The translations under genes and the position numbers were made by a program. 50,364 bases of DNA from JBEEJL01 sp043744215 (GTDB lineage: Bacteria > Pseudomonadota > Gammaproteobacteria > Burkholderiales > JBEEJL01): assembly GCA_043744215.1 (NCBI GenBank), contig JAYTVC010000071.1, forward strand, positions 1-50,364, given 5' to 3'. Shown here one piece after another: positions 17,204-25,115 of the stretch (its first letter is position 1; each line of letters starts with the position of its first letter). The notes under the pieces are model-generated. The model worked only from the letters and a program-made list of their open reading frames with translations, ran no database searches and was not told the DNA's origin.

Positions 17204-17932
17204 ATGATCCAACTCGGCGTCAACATCGATCACATCGCCACTATCCGCCAGGCACGCGGCACGCGCTATCCCAGCCCCGTACAGGCAGCGCTGCTGGCAG
17301 AATTTGCTGGAGCAGATTTAATTACGCTGCATTTGCGTGAAGACCGCCGCCATATTCAGGATCGCGATCTGGAAATTCTGCGTGAGGTGTTGCAGACGCG
17401 GATGAATCTCGAATGCGCGCTCACCGATGAGATGCTCGACATCGCCATCAAAACGCGTCCCCATGACGTGTGCCTTGTGCCCGAGCGTCGGCAGGAACTC
17501 ACCACCGAAGGCGGGCTTGATGTGGTGCAACACTTTGATCGTGTCAAGGCGGCAGTGAAAAAATTATCCGATGCAGGCATTCGCGTGTCGCTGTTTATCG
17601 GCACGGAAAAAACGCAACTCGATGCGGCCAAAGCAGCCGGCGCGCCAGTGATTGAAATTCACACCGGTCACTATGCGGATGCGGAAATTCCGGCTCAACA
17701 AGATGCTGAATTTATTAAAATAAATCAAGCACTTACCTATGGTCTGCAATTGGGCTTTCGCGTCAATGCAGGCCACGGTTTGAACATCCATAATGTAAAA
17801 AGAATCGCTGCGTTGAAAGGCATTTCCGAACTCAATATTGGCCACGCAATTGTGGCGCAAGCGTTGTTTATCGGTTGGGAAAATGCCGTGCGTGAAATGA
17901 AATCGCTGATCGTCCAGGCATCGGATAGCTGA
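17204..17932 (+). CDS. pdxJ: Pyridoxine 5'-phosphate synthase
   Basis: This cytosolic enzyme condenses 1-deoxyxylulose 5-phosphate with 3-amino-2-oxopropyl phosphate to form pyridoxine 5'-phosphate, the last ring-forming step of vitamin B6 synthesis. The 242-residue TIM barrel shows LGVNIDHIATIRQARG at the N-terminus, FIGTEKTQLDAA, and the phosphate-binding ELNIGHAIV near the end. It overlaps the acpS start by one base (TGATG), so the two are coupled. Confidence 0.97.
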   Translation: MIQLGVNIDHIATIRQARGTRYPSPVQAALLAEFAGADLITLHLREDRRHIQDRDLEILREVLQTRMNLECALTDEMLDIAIKTRPHDVCLVPERRQELTTEGGLDVVQHFDRVKAAVKKLSDAGIRVSLFIGTEKTQLDAAKAAGAPVIEIHTGHYADAEIPAQQDAEFIKINQALTYGLQLGFRVNAGHGLNIHNVKRIAALKGISELNIGHAIVAQALFIGWENAVREMKSLIVQASDS

Positions 17933-18309
17933 TGATCATCGGCATCGGCACCGACGTATGTTCCGTCGAACGCATCGCTAAAGCATTAGATCGCTACGGC
18001 GATCGATTCGCGCGACACATTCTCGCCGGTGCGGAGTGGGCAGCATTCAAGCGCAACAAAAAACCGGCAAATTTTTTAGCGCGGCGTTTTGCGGCGAAAG
18101 AAGCGTTGAGTAAGGCGCTCGGCACCGGTTTGGTCAGTCCCGTGCGCTGGCCCAACATTTCCATCGGCCATGATGCCAAAGGCAAGCCGCAGATCGACGC
18201 GGCACCGGCACTGGCGGAATTTATGCAAGCTTACGGTGTCTCACGTTCACATATTTCCATCAGCGACGAGCGCGATGTGGCCGTCGCATTTGTGGTGTTA
18301 GAGAAATAA
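17932..18309 (+). CDS. acpS: Holo-[acyl-carrier-protein] synthase
   Basis: AcpS transfers the 4'-phosphopantetheine arm of CoA to acyl carrier protein. The 125-residue product has the N-terminal GIGTDVCSVERIAKAL with the Mg-binding Asp8, and FLARRFAAKEALSKALGTG containing the second metal ligand (Glu). Length and motifs are normal, and the position after pdxJ is the usual one. Confidence 0.96.
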   Translation: MIIGIGTDVCSVERIAKALDRYGDRFARHILAGAEWAAFKRNKKPANFLARRFAAKEALSKALGTGLVSPVRWPNISIGHDAKGKPQIDAAPALAEFMQAYGVSRSHISISDERDVAVAFVVLEK

Positions 18310-18320
18310 GCAATCGTTTC

Positions 18321-19559
18321 ATGGCACTCAATTCGCTCTACGTCGATTTCAATTCCTACTTCGCTTCCGTTGAACAACAAGCGCGGCCCGAGCTGCGCGG
18401 GCGGCCCATCGGCGTGTTGCCGGTGATGACCGATTCAACCTGCTGCATCGCCGCCAGTTATGAAGCGAAAAAATTCGGCGTCAAAACCGGCACCGGCGTT
18501 GCCGACGCAAAAAAATTATGCAAAGACATGGTGTTCGTTGAAGCGCGCCCGGCGCTGTATGTGGAATACCATCACAAGTTGATCGAAGTGGTCGAATCCT
18601 GCACGCCGGTGGAGCGGGTCAATTCCATCGACGAAATGCAATGCGCGCTCACCGGCAGCCAGATGCAACGGCCGAAAGCGGAAGCCCTGGCGCGAAAAAT
18701 TAAGCAATCCATTCAAGACAAAGGCTGGAGCGAAATGCGCTGTTCTATTGGCATTGCACCTAACGCATTTTTGGCCAAGACGGCAACAGATATGCAAAAA
18801 CCCGACGGCCTGATCGTGATTGAAAAAGAAGATTTGCCCCACTGCCTTTATCGTTTGAAATTGCGCGACCTGTGCGGCGTGGGCCGCGCGATGGAAGTGC
18901 GGCTGAATAAGTTCGGCATCGATACGGTGGAAAAATTATGCACGGTCGATAAACAGACGTTGCACAAAGCCTGGGGCAGCCTCGAAGGCGGGCGCATGTA
19001 TGAAAAATTACGCGGGGAGTTTGTCTATTCGCCGCCCACGCAAAAATCCAGCGTCGGCCATTCCCATGTGTTATCGCCGGAGATGCGCACCGAAGTTACG
19101 GCGTTTTCTGTGCTGAACAAAATGCTGCAAAAAGCCGCCATGCGCCTGCGCAGCTACGGCTACACAGCAGGCGGCATGAGCGCGCGCATTCGTTATGTAG
19201 ATAGCCAGCGTTGGGCGGACGACGCCAGCTTCGACAGCACCGACGACACTAAACATTTGGTCGAAGTGTTGTCGCTGATGTGGCAACGCAAACCGGCCAT
19301 GGGCAAAGGCAAACATGTGCCGTTGTCTGTCGCCGTAACTTTGCATCACTTGGATGAAAAAAAATTCCAGACCGCATCGTTATTCGATAACGACAAAACC
19401 CGCGATGCCCTCAACGCCGCCGTTGATAAACTCAACGCCCGCTACGGCAGCAACACTGTGTATTTCGGCGGCTCGCATTTGGCGTTGAAGCATGGTTCTG
19501 CGCCAATGCGGATTGCGTTTACGCATATTCCGGATTTGAGGGTGGAGGGGGATCAGTAG
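18321..19559 (+). CDS. Y-family DNA polymerase (DinB/UmuC-like variant)
   Basis: The 412-residue product resembles translesion polymerases. VDFNSYFASVEQ holds the first catalytic Asp9, and NSIDE (residues 101-105) holds Asp104 and Glu105 where Pol IV usually reads YSIDEA. The thumb helix-hairpin-helix region (LRDLCGVGRAMEVRLNKFGI) and little-finger domain follow. FQTASLFDND resembles a clamp-binding motif but is internal, with about 50 residues after it. The DFNSYFASVEQQ start and SIDEMQC differ from classical DinB, so I give no symbol. It lies 11 bp downstream of acpS. No lexA, imuA or LexA box was recognised. Confidence 0.85.
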   Translation: MALNSLYVDFNSYFASVEQQARPELRGRPIGVLPVMTDSTCCIAASYEAKKFGVKTGTGVADAKKLCKDMVFVEARPALYVEYHHKLIEVVESCTPVERVNSIDEMQCALTGSQMQRPKAEALARKIKQSIQDKGWSEMRCSIGIAPNAFLAKTATDMQKPDGLIVIEKEDLPHCLYRLKLRDLCGVGRAMEVRLNKFGIDTVEKLCTVDKQTLHKAWGSLEGGRMYEKLRGEFVYSPPTQKSSVGHSHVLSPEMRTEVTAFSVLNKMLQKAAMRLRSYGYTAGGMSARIRYVDSQRWADDASFDSTDDTKHLVEVLSLMWQRKPAMGKGKHVPLSVAVTLHHLDEKKFQTASLFDNDKTRDALNAAVDKLNARYGSNTVYFGGSHLALKHGSAPMRIAFTHIPDLRVEGDQ

Positions 19560-19646
19560 CGGCTTGATCTGCCCTACGGCATCCCGCTTGTGCTATAAAA
19601 CATCTGGCAAGATTATTTTCGTACTTTCAACTCAGGAGGAAATCCC

Positions 19647-20321
19647 ATGAAGCTCTCGAAAATTTCTACCGGCAGCGTAGCGTTCTGTGCCATGGCCGCA
19701 TGCTCAAGCGTGGTGCCATCAAGCCAAGCCCAACAACAGGGTGATATGACATTTTTTGTGACCAGCGCCGGCCCGGGTAAGGGCGCGGATTTGGGTGGGC
19801 TGGCGGGTGCAGACGCCCATTGTGCATCGCTGGCGAAGACAGCCGGTTCAAGCAAAAGTAATTGGCGTGCGTATCTCAGCACGACGGCGCCGGGCGGTGA
19901 AGCGGGCGTGAATGCGCGGGATCGCATCGGCAAAGGGCCGTGGCAAAACGCGGCGGGCGCAGTGGTGGCAAAGAGTGTGGAAGATTTGCATTCAGCGTCG
20001 AACAACCTGACTAAGCAAACTGCACTGACCGAAAAAACCCAAGCAGTCAGCGGTCGTGGTGATGCGGTGAACGCCCACGATATTCTCACCGGCTCGGACC
20101 CGGCCGGCAGTTATTCAACCGCCGGCGGCGACACTACTTGCGCCAATTGGACCAGCAGCGCCGACGGATCGGCCATCGTGGGCCATCATGATCGCGTGGG
20201 ATTGAAAGAGTCGCGGCACATGACGTCGTGGAATTCATCCCACGGTTCGCGCGGCTGCGGACAGGATGCATTGAAAAGCACGGGCGGCGCAGGTTTGTTT
20301 TATTGTTTTGTAGCGAATTAA
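19647..20321 (+). CDS. Secreted lectin/endostatin-like protein
   Basis: The 224-residue protein has a strong AGGAGG ribosome site and an N-terminal hydrophobic segment with MAACSS, a possible lipoprotein cleavage site, ending near SSQAQQ. The mature part (MTFFVTSAGPGKGADLGGLA, ADAHCASLA ... NWRAYLST ... HDRVG ... GSRGCGQDAL ... GLFYCFVAN) resembles a C-type-lectin/endostatin-like fold found in environmental proteobacterial surface proteins; paired cysteines fit disulfides. The last 22 codons are duplicated downstream within a tandem repeat. The ligand is unknown. Confidence 0.65.
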   Translation: MKLSKISTGSVAFCAMAACSSVVPSSQAQQQGDMTFFVTSAGPGKGADLGGLAGADAHCASLAKTAGSSKSNWRAYLSTTAPGGEAGVNARDRIGKGPWQNAAGAVVAKSVEDLHSASNNLTKQTALTEKTQAVSGRGDAVNAHDILTGSDPAGSYSTAGGDTTCANWTSSADGSAIVGHHDRVGLKESRHMTSWNSSHGSRGCGQDALKSTGGAGLFYCFVAN

Positions 20322-20630
20322 TTGGGCGTCATGCAATAAAGAAACGTAGGTCAGGTTGCGGCGCGGCCTTTAGCGCCGTTACCTGACAGAGCGTTCGTGG
20401 ATTGTCAGGTAGCCTATCGGCAACCTGACCTACTACTGCGGACAGGATGCATTGAAGAGTACGGGCGGCGCAGGTTTGTTTTATTGTTTTGTGGCGAATT
20501 GAATGAGCGTTATGCGATATGGAAATGCAGATCAGATTGCGGCGCGGCCTTTAGCGTTGTTACCTGACAGAGCATTTTCCGTGGATTGTCAGGTAGCCTA
20601 TCGGCAACCTGACCTACTGCTGCGGACAGC
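20255..20630. repeat. Tandem duplication (181 + 184 bp) with nested hairpins
   Basis: A unit starting CTGCGGACAGGATGCATTGA begins at 20255 and 20436, and a third, truncated start is at 20620. Each unit includes the last codons of the lectin-like gene and an element of about 90 bp (20346-20433 and 20527-20617). In the first copy the outer arms GTAGGTCAGGTTGC and GCAACCTGACCTAC are perfect inverted repeats, with inner arms TACCTGACA and TGTCAGGTA. The second copy's left arm has decayed. This accounts for nearly all of the 372-bp gap to phoR. Confidence 0.9.
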
Positions 20631-20677
20631 GGGTATTTGTCGGCAAAGCCAGTAGAAAACGTATCTGCCAGAATGAT

Positions 20678-20706
20678 ATATTATTGTTTATAATCAATTA
20701 GTTACG
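20678..20706 (+). repeat. IHF-like dispersed element, copy 4 (phoR stop)
   Basis: ATATTATTGTTTATAATCAA then TTAGTTACG. The core AATCAATTAGTTA matches WATCAANNNNTTR and TATAAT is present. The phoR stop codon and its last residues (VTN) are encoded in this copy, on the opposite strand. Confidence 0.85.
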
Positions 20707-22022
20707 GTTTTATTCTCGTTTCGAATTTCCGTCACTTTCTGCATTTCAAAAATCAATCTGAACACACTGCCTTTGCCCACTTTGCTTTCAATCTCCAAAC
20801 GCGCATGATGGCGTGCGGCGATGTGTTTGACGATGGACAAGCCTAATCCTGTGCCGCCGGTTTGGCGTGAGCGGCTGCGATCGACGCGGTAAAAACGTTC
20901 GGTGACGCGCGGGATGTGTTCGGAGTCGATACCGATGCCGTTGTCGCGGACTTCGAATATGTTCGCGTTTTCCGTCGTGAACCAACGCAATTTTATTTCG
21001 CCGCCGGCAGGCGTATAACGAATCGCATTGGTGATCAGATTGGTGAAGGCGCTGAAAATTTCCGCTTCGTTACCTTGCAATGTCGCGCCTGACGCAACGT
21101 CGAGCGTGATAGTGTGGCGGCCCGCGCTGAGGGCTTGCACATCAGCGTGCAAGCGTGTGAGCAATATATTGATGTCGATGGTTTGTATCGCAGATTGGTT
21201 ATCGTTTGATTCCAGCGATGATAGCGTGAGCAGGTTTTCCACCAAATGTTGCATGTTGTCCGTCTGCGCTTGCATCAAACCGATGTATTGTTTTGCCTGA
21301 TCGGAATTCAGCGGCACCGTCTCGAAAGTTTCGAGAAAGCCGCCCAGCACTGTTAACGGCGTGCGTAATTCATGCGACACGTTGGCGATAAAATCCTGGC
21401 GTACGGTTTCCAGCGATTCTATGCGCGAGATGTCGCGCGACAGCAGCAGGCTGCGGCCTTCGCTGTACGGAATCAATTGCAGTGATAGCAGCGGCGCCCC
21501 CTCGCGGTCCGAGTTGAGCTCAAGCGGCCTGGCCGAATCATTGCTGGCAAGAAAATCGGCAAAGCTTTGCTGGCGAATTAAATTCACGATCGGCTGGTCG
21601 AAATCCTGAAAAAAATTTATGCCGAGATGATGCTCGGCCACGCGGTTACACCATTCAATATTTTTTTCCCGGTTCAAAATGACCATGCCATCAGGCATCG
21701 CCTCAGCGGCGTTGCGTAATTTTTGCAGCGCATCTGCCAGATCGCGCTGTTGCGAGCGGCGTTCTTTTACGCGGCGATACAGCGCTGAAAAGGCCAGGTC
21801 CCACACCCCACGCGCCTCGGGCACCGCCGCCTCAAGGCCGCTATTTGCCCATTGGGTAAATTCAGCCAGATGATACAAATGATAAACCAGAAAAATTGCC
21901 GTGCCGCCAGCCAGCAGCCAGAGCGACATAGTTTCGTTACCCGCCAGCCACAATACCGCGACGGCAAATGCCAGCAAGCCAGGCAGCAGCAAACCTTTCA
22001 GCCACACATCACGTTTACGCAT
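20694..22022 (-). CDS. phoR: Phosphate regulon sensor histidine kinase PhoR
   Basis: This inner-membrane kinase controls PhoB in response to phosphate, through PstSCAB and PhoU. The 442-residue protein has two N-terminal membrane helices (about 10-27 and 31-48), a PAS domain (about 100-200), the HisKA helix with phosphoacceptor His217 (VSHELRTPL), and a HATPase domain with N (FTNLITNAIRYTP), G1 (DNGIGID) and G2 (GTGLGLSIVKH) boxes. The C-terminal VTN and stop are supplied by a dispersed repeat. It is last in the pst-pho operon, two bases after phoB. Confidence 0.94.
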   Translation of the reverse strand: MRKRDVWLKGLLLPGLLAFAVAVLWLAGNETMSLWLLAGGTAIFLVYHLYHLAEFTQWANSGLEAAVPEARGVWDLAFSALYRRVKERRSQQRDLADALQKLRNAAEAMPDGMVILNREKNIEWCNRVAEHHLGINFFQDFDQPIVNLIRQQSFADFLASNDSARPLELNSDREGAPLLSLQLIPYSEGRSLLLSRDISRIESLETVRQDFIANVSHELRTPLTVLGGFLETFETVPLNSDQAKQYIGLMQAQTDNMQHLVENLLTLSSLESNDNQSAIQTIDINILLTRLHADVQALSAGRHTITLDVASGATLQGNEAEIFSAFTNLITNAIRYTPAGGEIKLRWFTTENANIFEVRDNGIGIDSEHIPRVTERFYRVDRSRSRQTGGTGLGLSIVKHIAARHHARLEIESKVGKGSVFRLIFEMQKVTEIRNENKTVTN

Positions 22023-22024
22023 CG

Positions 22025-22726
22025 CTAAATACTCTTATGCGGAGTAGATAAAAAACGGTAGCCGCTGCCGCGCACCGTATCGACGAATCGATCATGGCGC
22101 GATGGTTCCAGCGCTTTGCGCAATCGGCGGATATGCACATCGACCGTGCGCTCGTCGAGAAACACATGATCACCCCACACCAGATCAAGTAATTGCGCGC
22201 GGCTATACACGCGGTCGGCATGGGTCAGGAAAAAATGTAGCAAGCGGAATTCGGTTGGGCCAATCGACAGCATGGCCCCGTTCGCCATCACATCGGTCGA
22301 GGCGGGATCCAGCGTGAGGCCAGCCATGCTGACTTTTTCCAGCGTGGCTTGTGGCGCGGTTCGGCGCAGCACGGCCTTGACGCGCGCTTGTAATTCGCGC
22401 GGCGAAAACGGCTTGGTGATGTAATCGTCGATGCCTGTTTCTAACCCGGCAATTTTGTCGTTCTCCATCGCCTTGGCGGTGAGCATGATAATAGGCAGGG
22501 CGCGCGTGCGCGCTTCGCTGCGCAATTGTCTCGCCAGCATAATGCCGCTTTGCCCCGGCAGCATCCAGTCGAGCAAAACCAAATCAGGTAATGCCTGTTG
22601 GATTTTCAGTCGTGCCGCTTCCGCACTCTCAACGCAGGCGGTCTGGTAGCCGACGTGGCGCAGCGTGACGTCGATCAGAGTTTGGATCGGTGGTTCGTCT
22701 TCAACGATGAGAATCAAAGCGGCCAT
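22025..22726 (-). CDS. phoB: Phosphate regulon response regulator PhoB
   Basis: This transcription factor binds Pho boxes when phosphorylated. The 233-residue product has a receiver domain with acidic pocket (EDE, 9-11), phosphoacceptor Asp53 (LLDWMLPG) and Lys (LTAKA), followed by an OmpR/PhoB winged helix (LTLDPAST ... RTVDVHIRRLRKAL ... VRGSGYRF). It can autoregulate through the Pho box upstream of pstS if the operon is transcribed as one unit. Confidence 0.95.
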   Translation of the reverse strand: MAALILIVEDEPPIQTLIDVTLRHVGYQTACVESAEAARLKIQQALPDLVLLDWMLPGQSGIMLARQLRSEARTRALPIIMLTAKAMENDKIAGLETGIDDYITKPFSPRELQARVKAVLRRTAPQATLEKVSMAGLTLDPASTDVMANGAMLSIGPTEFRLLHFFLTHADRVYSRAQLLDLVWGDHVFLDERTVDVHIRRLRKALEPSRHDRFVDTVRGSGYRFLSTPHKSI

Positions 22727-22728
22727 AC

Positions 22729-23430
22729 TTATTTATCGATGGCTTTGCGGATGTCAGCAGCGCTGGCATGGCGCACGTCCTTGCCTTTGACTACGTGGAC
22801 TATATATTCGGCGATATTTTTGGCGTGGTCGCCGATGCGTTCAGTCGATTTGGCGATGAAGACAATTTCCAGCGCCGAAGATATAGTGCGCGGGTCTTCC
22901 ATCATATAGCTGATGAGCTGGCGCATGATGGCGAGGAATTCCTGGTCCAGCGTTTCGTCGCGGCCAACAACCTCTGCCGCCGCTTTGATGTCGAGCCGCG
23001 CCAACGCATCCAGCGCCATTTGCAACATTTGCCGCGCCTGCTCCGATACGCGGCTTACGTCGTGGAAGCGCACCAAGGCCAATCTTTCCGAGCCGTGTAT
23101 TTTTTGCGCTTTTGAGGCAATCTTTTTCGCTTCATCGCCAATGCGTTCGAGGTCATTGGCGACCTTGATGAACATCATCACCATGCGTAAATCGACTGCT
23201 GTTGGCTGGCGTTTTACGATGATTTGGTCACAGAGTTCTTCAATCTCGACTTGTAAATGGTTGATGCGGGTTTCGGCGGCCAGCACTTGCCCGGCCAAAT
23301 CGGCTTCGCTGGATTTCAGCGCCTCGATGGCGCGGCTGACTTGCGTTTCCACCAGGCCGCCCATGTTGAGAACGCTGGCGCGAATGGCGGCGAGATCAGC
23401 GTCATATTGTTTCGATGTGTGTTCGTTCAT
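22729..23430 (-). CDS. phoU: Phosphate transport regulator PhoU
   Basis: PhoU is a cytosolic negative modulator that links Pst transporter activity to PhoR. The 233-residue, all-helical product consists of two three-helix-bundle repeats, each with the metal-binding pattern seen here as DLERIGDEAKKIA and STERIGDHAKNIAEY. Size and motifs are normal. It lies between pstB and phoB. Confidence 0.96.
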   Translation of the reverse strand: MNEHTSKQYDADLAAIRASVLNMGGLVETQVSRAIEALKSSEADLAGQVLAAETRINHLQVEIEELCDQIIVKRQPTAVDLRMVMMFIKVANDLERIGDEAKKIASKAQKIHGSERLALVRFHDVSRVSEQARQMLQMALDALARLDIKAAAEVVGRDETLDQEFLAIMRQLISYMMEDPRTISSALEIVFIAKSTERIGDHAKNIAEYIVHVVKGKDVRHASAADIRKAIDK

Positions 23431-23445
23431 GATGTCCTCTTGCGT

Positions 23446-24204
23446 TTAGCCAAAGCGTCCGGTGATGTAATCTTCGGTTTGCTTTCTGTTTGGTCGGATG
23501 AACAGCGTTTGTGTCTGATCAAATTCGACCAGTTCGCCCAGATACATAAATGCGGTGAAATCGGAAACGCGCGCAGCCTGTTGCATGTTGTGCGTGACCA
23601 TCACAATGGTGTAGTCGGCCTTGAGTTCTGCCAATAGTTCTTCAATGCGCGCGGTGGAAATCGGGTCGAGCGCGGAGGTCGGTTCGTCGAGTAGCAACAC
23701 TTCCGGTTTCACCGCGATGGCGCGCGCAATGCACAGCCGCTGCTGTTGACCGCCGGATAAGCTCAAGCCGCTCTGGCGCAATTTGCTGCTGACTTCATCC
23801 CACAGCGCCGCTTTGCGCAACGCCCATTCGACGCGTTCGTCCATGTCGCGCTTGCCCAGTTTTTCGTACAGCTTCACGCCGAAGGCAATATTGTCGTAGA
23901 TCGACATGGGGAAGGGCGTCGGTTTCTGGAACACCATGCCGACCTTGGCACGCAATGCGTTGAGATCGATGCCGGGCCGCAAAATATTTTCACCGTTGAG
24001 CAGGATGTCGCCGACCGCGCGCTGGCCGGGATATAAATCGTACATACGGTTCATGGTGCGCAGTAGTGTTGATTTACCGCAACCGGATGGACCGATGAAT
24101 GCCGTGATTTTTTGTTGTTCGACATTCAAGGTGACATCTTTCAGGCTTTGAAATTTGCCGTAATAAAAATTCAGGCCGCGCACGATGATTTTAGATGTTG
24201 TCAT
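23446..24204 (-). CDS. pstB: Phosphate ABC transporter ATP-binding protein PstB
   Basis: PstB is the ATPase of the high-affinity phosphate importer. The 252-residue product shows Walker A (GPSGCGKST, 38-46), the Q-loop, LSGGQQQR signature, Walker B (VLLLDEPTSALD) and the H-loop (VTHNMQQAAR). The start codon lies at the 3' edge of a dispersed IHF-like element that fills almost all the gap to pstA. Confidence 0.96.
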   Translation of the reverse strand: MTTSKIIVRGLNFYYGKFQSLKDVTLNVEQQKITAFIGPSGCGKSTLLRTMNRMYDLYPGQRAVGDILLNGENILRPGIDLNALRAKVGMVFQKPTPFPMSIYDNIAFGVKLYEKLGKRDMDERVEWALRKAALWDEVSSKLRQSGLSLSGGQQQRLCIARAIAVKPEVLLLDEPTSALDPISTARIEELLAELKADYTIVMVTHNMQQAARVSDFTAFMYLGELVEFDQTQTLFIRPNRKQTEDYITGRFG

Positions 24205-24231
24205 AAGTATTTGATTATAATGAATAATTTA
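24203..24231 (-). repeat. IHF-like dispersed element, copy 5 (pstA/pstB junction)
   Basis: On the minus strand: AATTATTCATTATAATCAAA then TACTTATG. The core AATCAAATACTTA matches WATCAANNNNTTR and TATAAT is present. The final ATG is the pstB start, so this element forms the leader of pstB inside the operon. Confidence 0.82.
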
Positions 24232-24236
24232 ATATA

Positions 24237-25115
24237 TCAAAGATGTGGTTTTTCTTTGAAAAATAAACGCGCCAAAATATTTAATGTGAGCACGCCGAGC
24301 GTAATCAATAATGCGCCGCCCCACGCCAGCGATTGCCAATTGGCGTAGGGGCTCATGGCAAACTGGAAAATCACGACCGGTAAATTCGCCATCGGCGCAT
24401 TCAAATCGCGGCTGAAAAATTGATTGTTCAGTGCGGTAAATAATAATGGCGCGGTCTCGCCGCTGATGCGCGCGACAGCCAGCATAATGCCGGTGACGAC
24501 GCCGCTTCTTGCCGCGCGTAAAGAAATAAACAAAATAATTTTCCAGCGCGGAGAACCAAGCGCGGCGGCGGCTTCGCGCAAACTATTCGGCACCAGGTGC
24601 AGCATGTTTTCTGTCGAGCGCACTACTACTGGGATCACCAATAACGCTAACGCCAGCACGCCGGCCCAGCCGGAAAAATGCTGGACTTTCGCGACATAGA
24701 TGGCGTAAATAAACAATCCGACTATGATTGATGGCGCGGACAGCAACACGTCATTCAAAAATCGTGTTGCTGGCGCGACCCATCCGCGCTGGCCGAATTC
24801 ACCGAGATAAACACCGGCTAAAATGCCTATCGGCGTGCCAATTAAAGTTGCGAGGCCCACCATCATTACGCTGCCGACTATGGCATTGAGCAAACCACCC
24901 GCGCTATCAGGCGAAGGTGTCGATTGGGTAAATAATGTTTTGCCCAGCGCGCCAACGCCGTTGTAGGTAATGGTCCATAAAATCCACAGCAGGAACGCCA
25001 TGCCGACGGCCATCGCCAACATGGATAGCAGTAAGCCGATGCGGTTCACCCACACGCGCTGGCGGTAAACCGGGTTTGCGGCTAAATCGATTTTTGATTT
25101 CACTATGGCTGTCAT
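24237..25115 (-). CDS. pstA: Phosphate ABC transporter permease PstA
   Basis: The 292-residue inner-membrane permease has six predicted helices and the permease EAA-like loop (VPNSLREAAAALGSPRWK) that contacts PstB. It pairs with PstC and overlaps the pstC end by four bases. Length and topology are normal for the family. Confidence 0.95.
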   Translation of the reverse strand: MTAIVKSKIDLAANPVYRQRVWVNRIGLLLSMLAMAVGMAFLLWILWTITYNGVGALGKTLFTQSTPSPDSAGGLLNAIVGSVMMVGLATLIGTPIGILAGVYLGEFGQRGWVAPATRFLNDVLLSAPSIIVGLFIYAIYVAKVQHFSGWAGVLALALLVIPVVVRSTENMLHLVPNSLREAAAALGSPRWKIILFISLRAARSGVVTGIMLAVARISGETAPLLFTALNNQFFSRDLNAPMANLPVVIFQFAMSPYANWQSLAWGGALLITLGVLTLNILARLFFKEKPHL

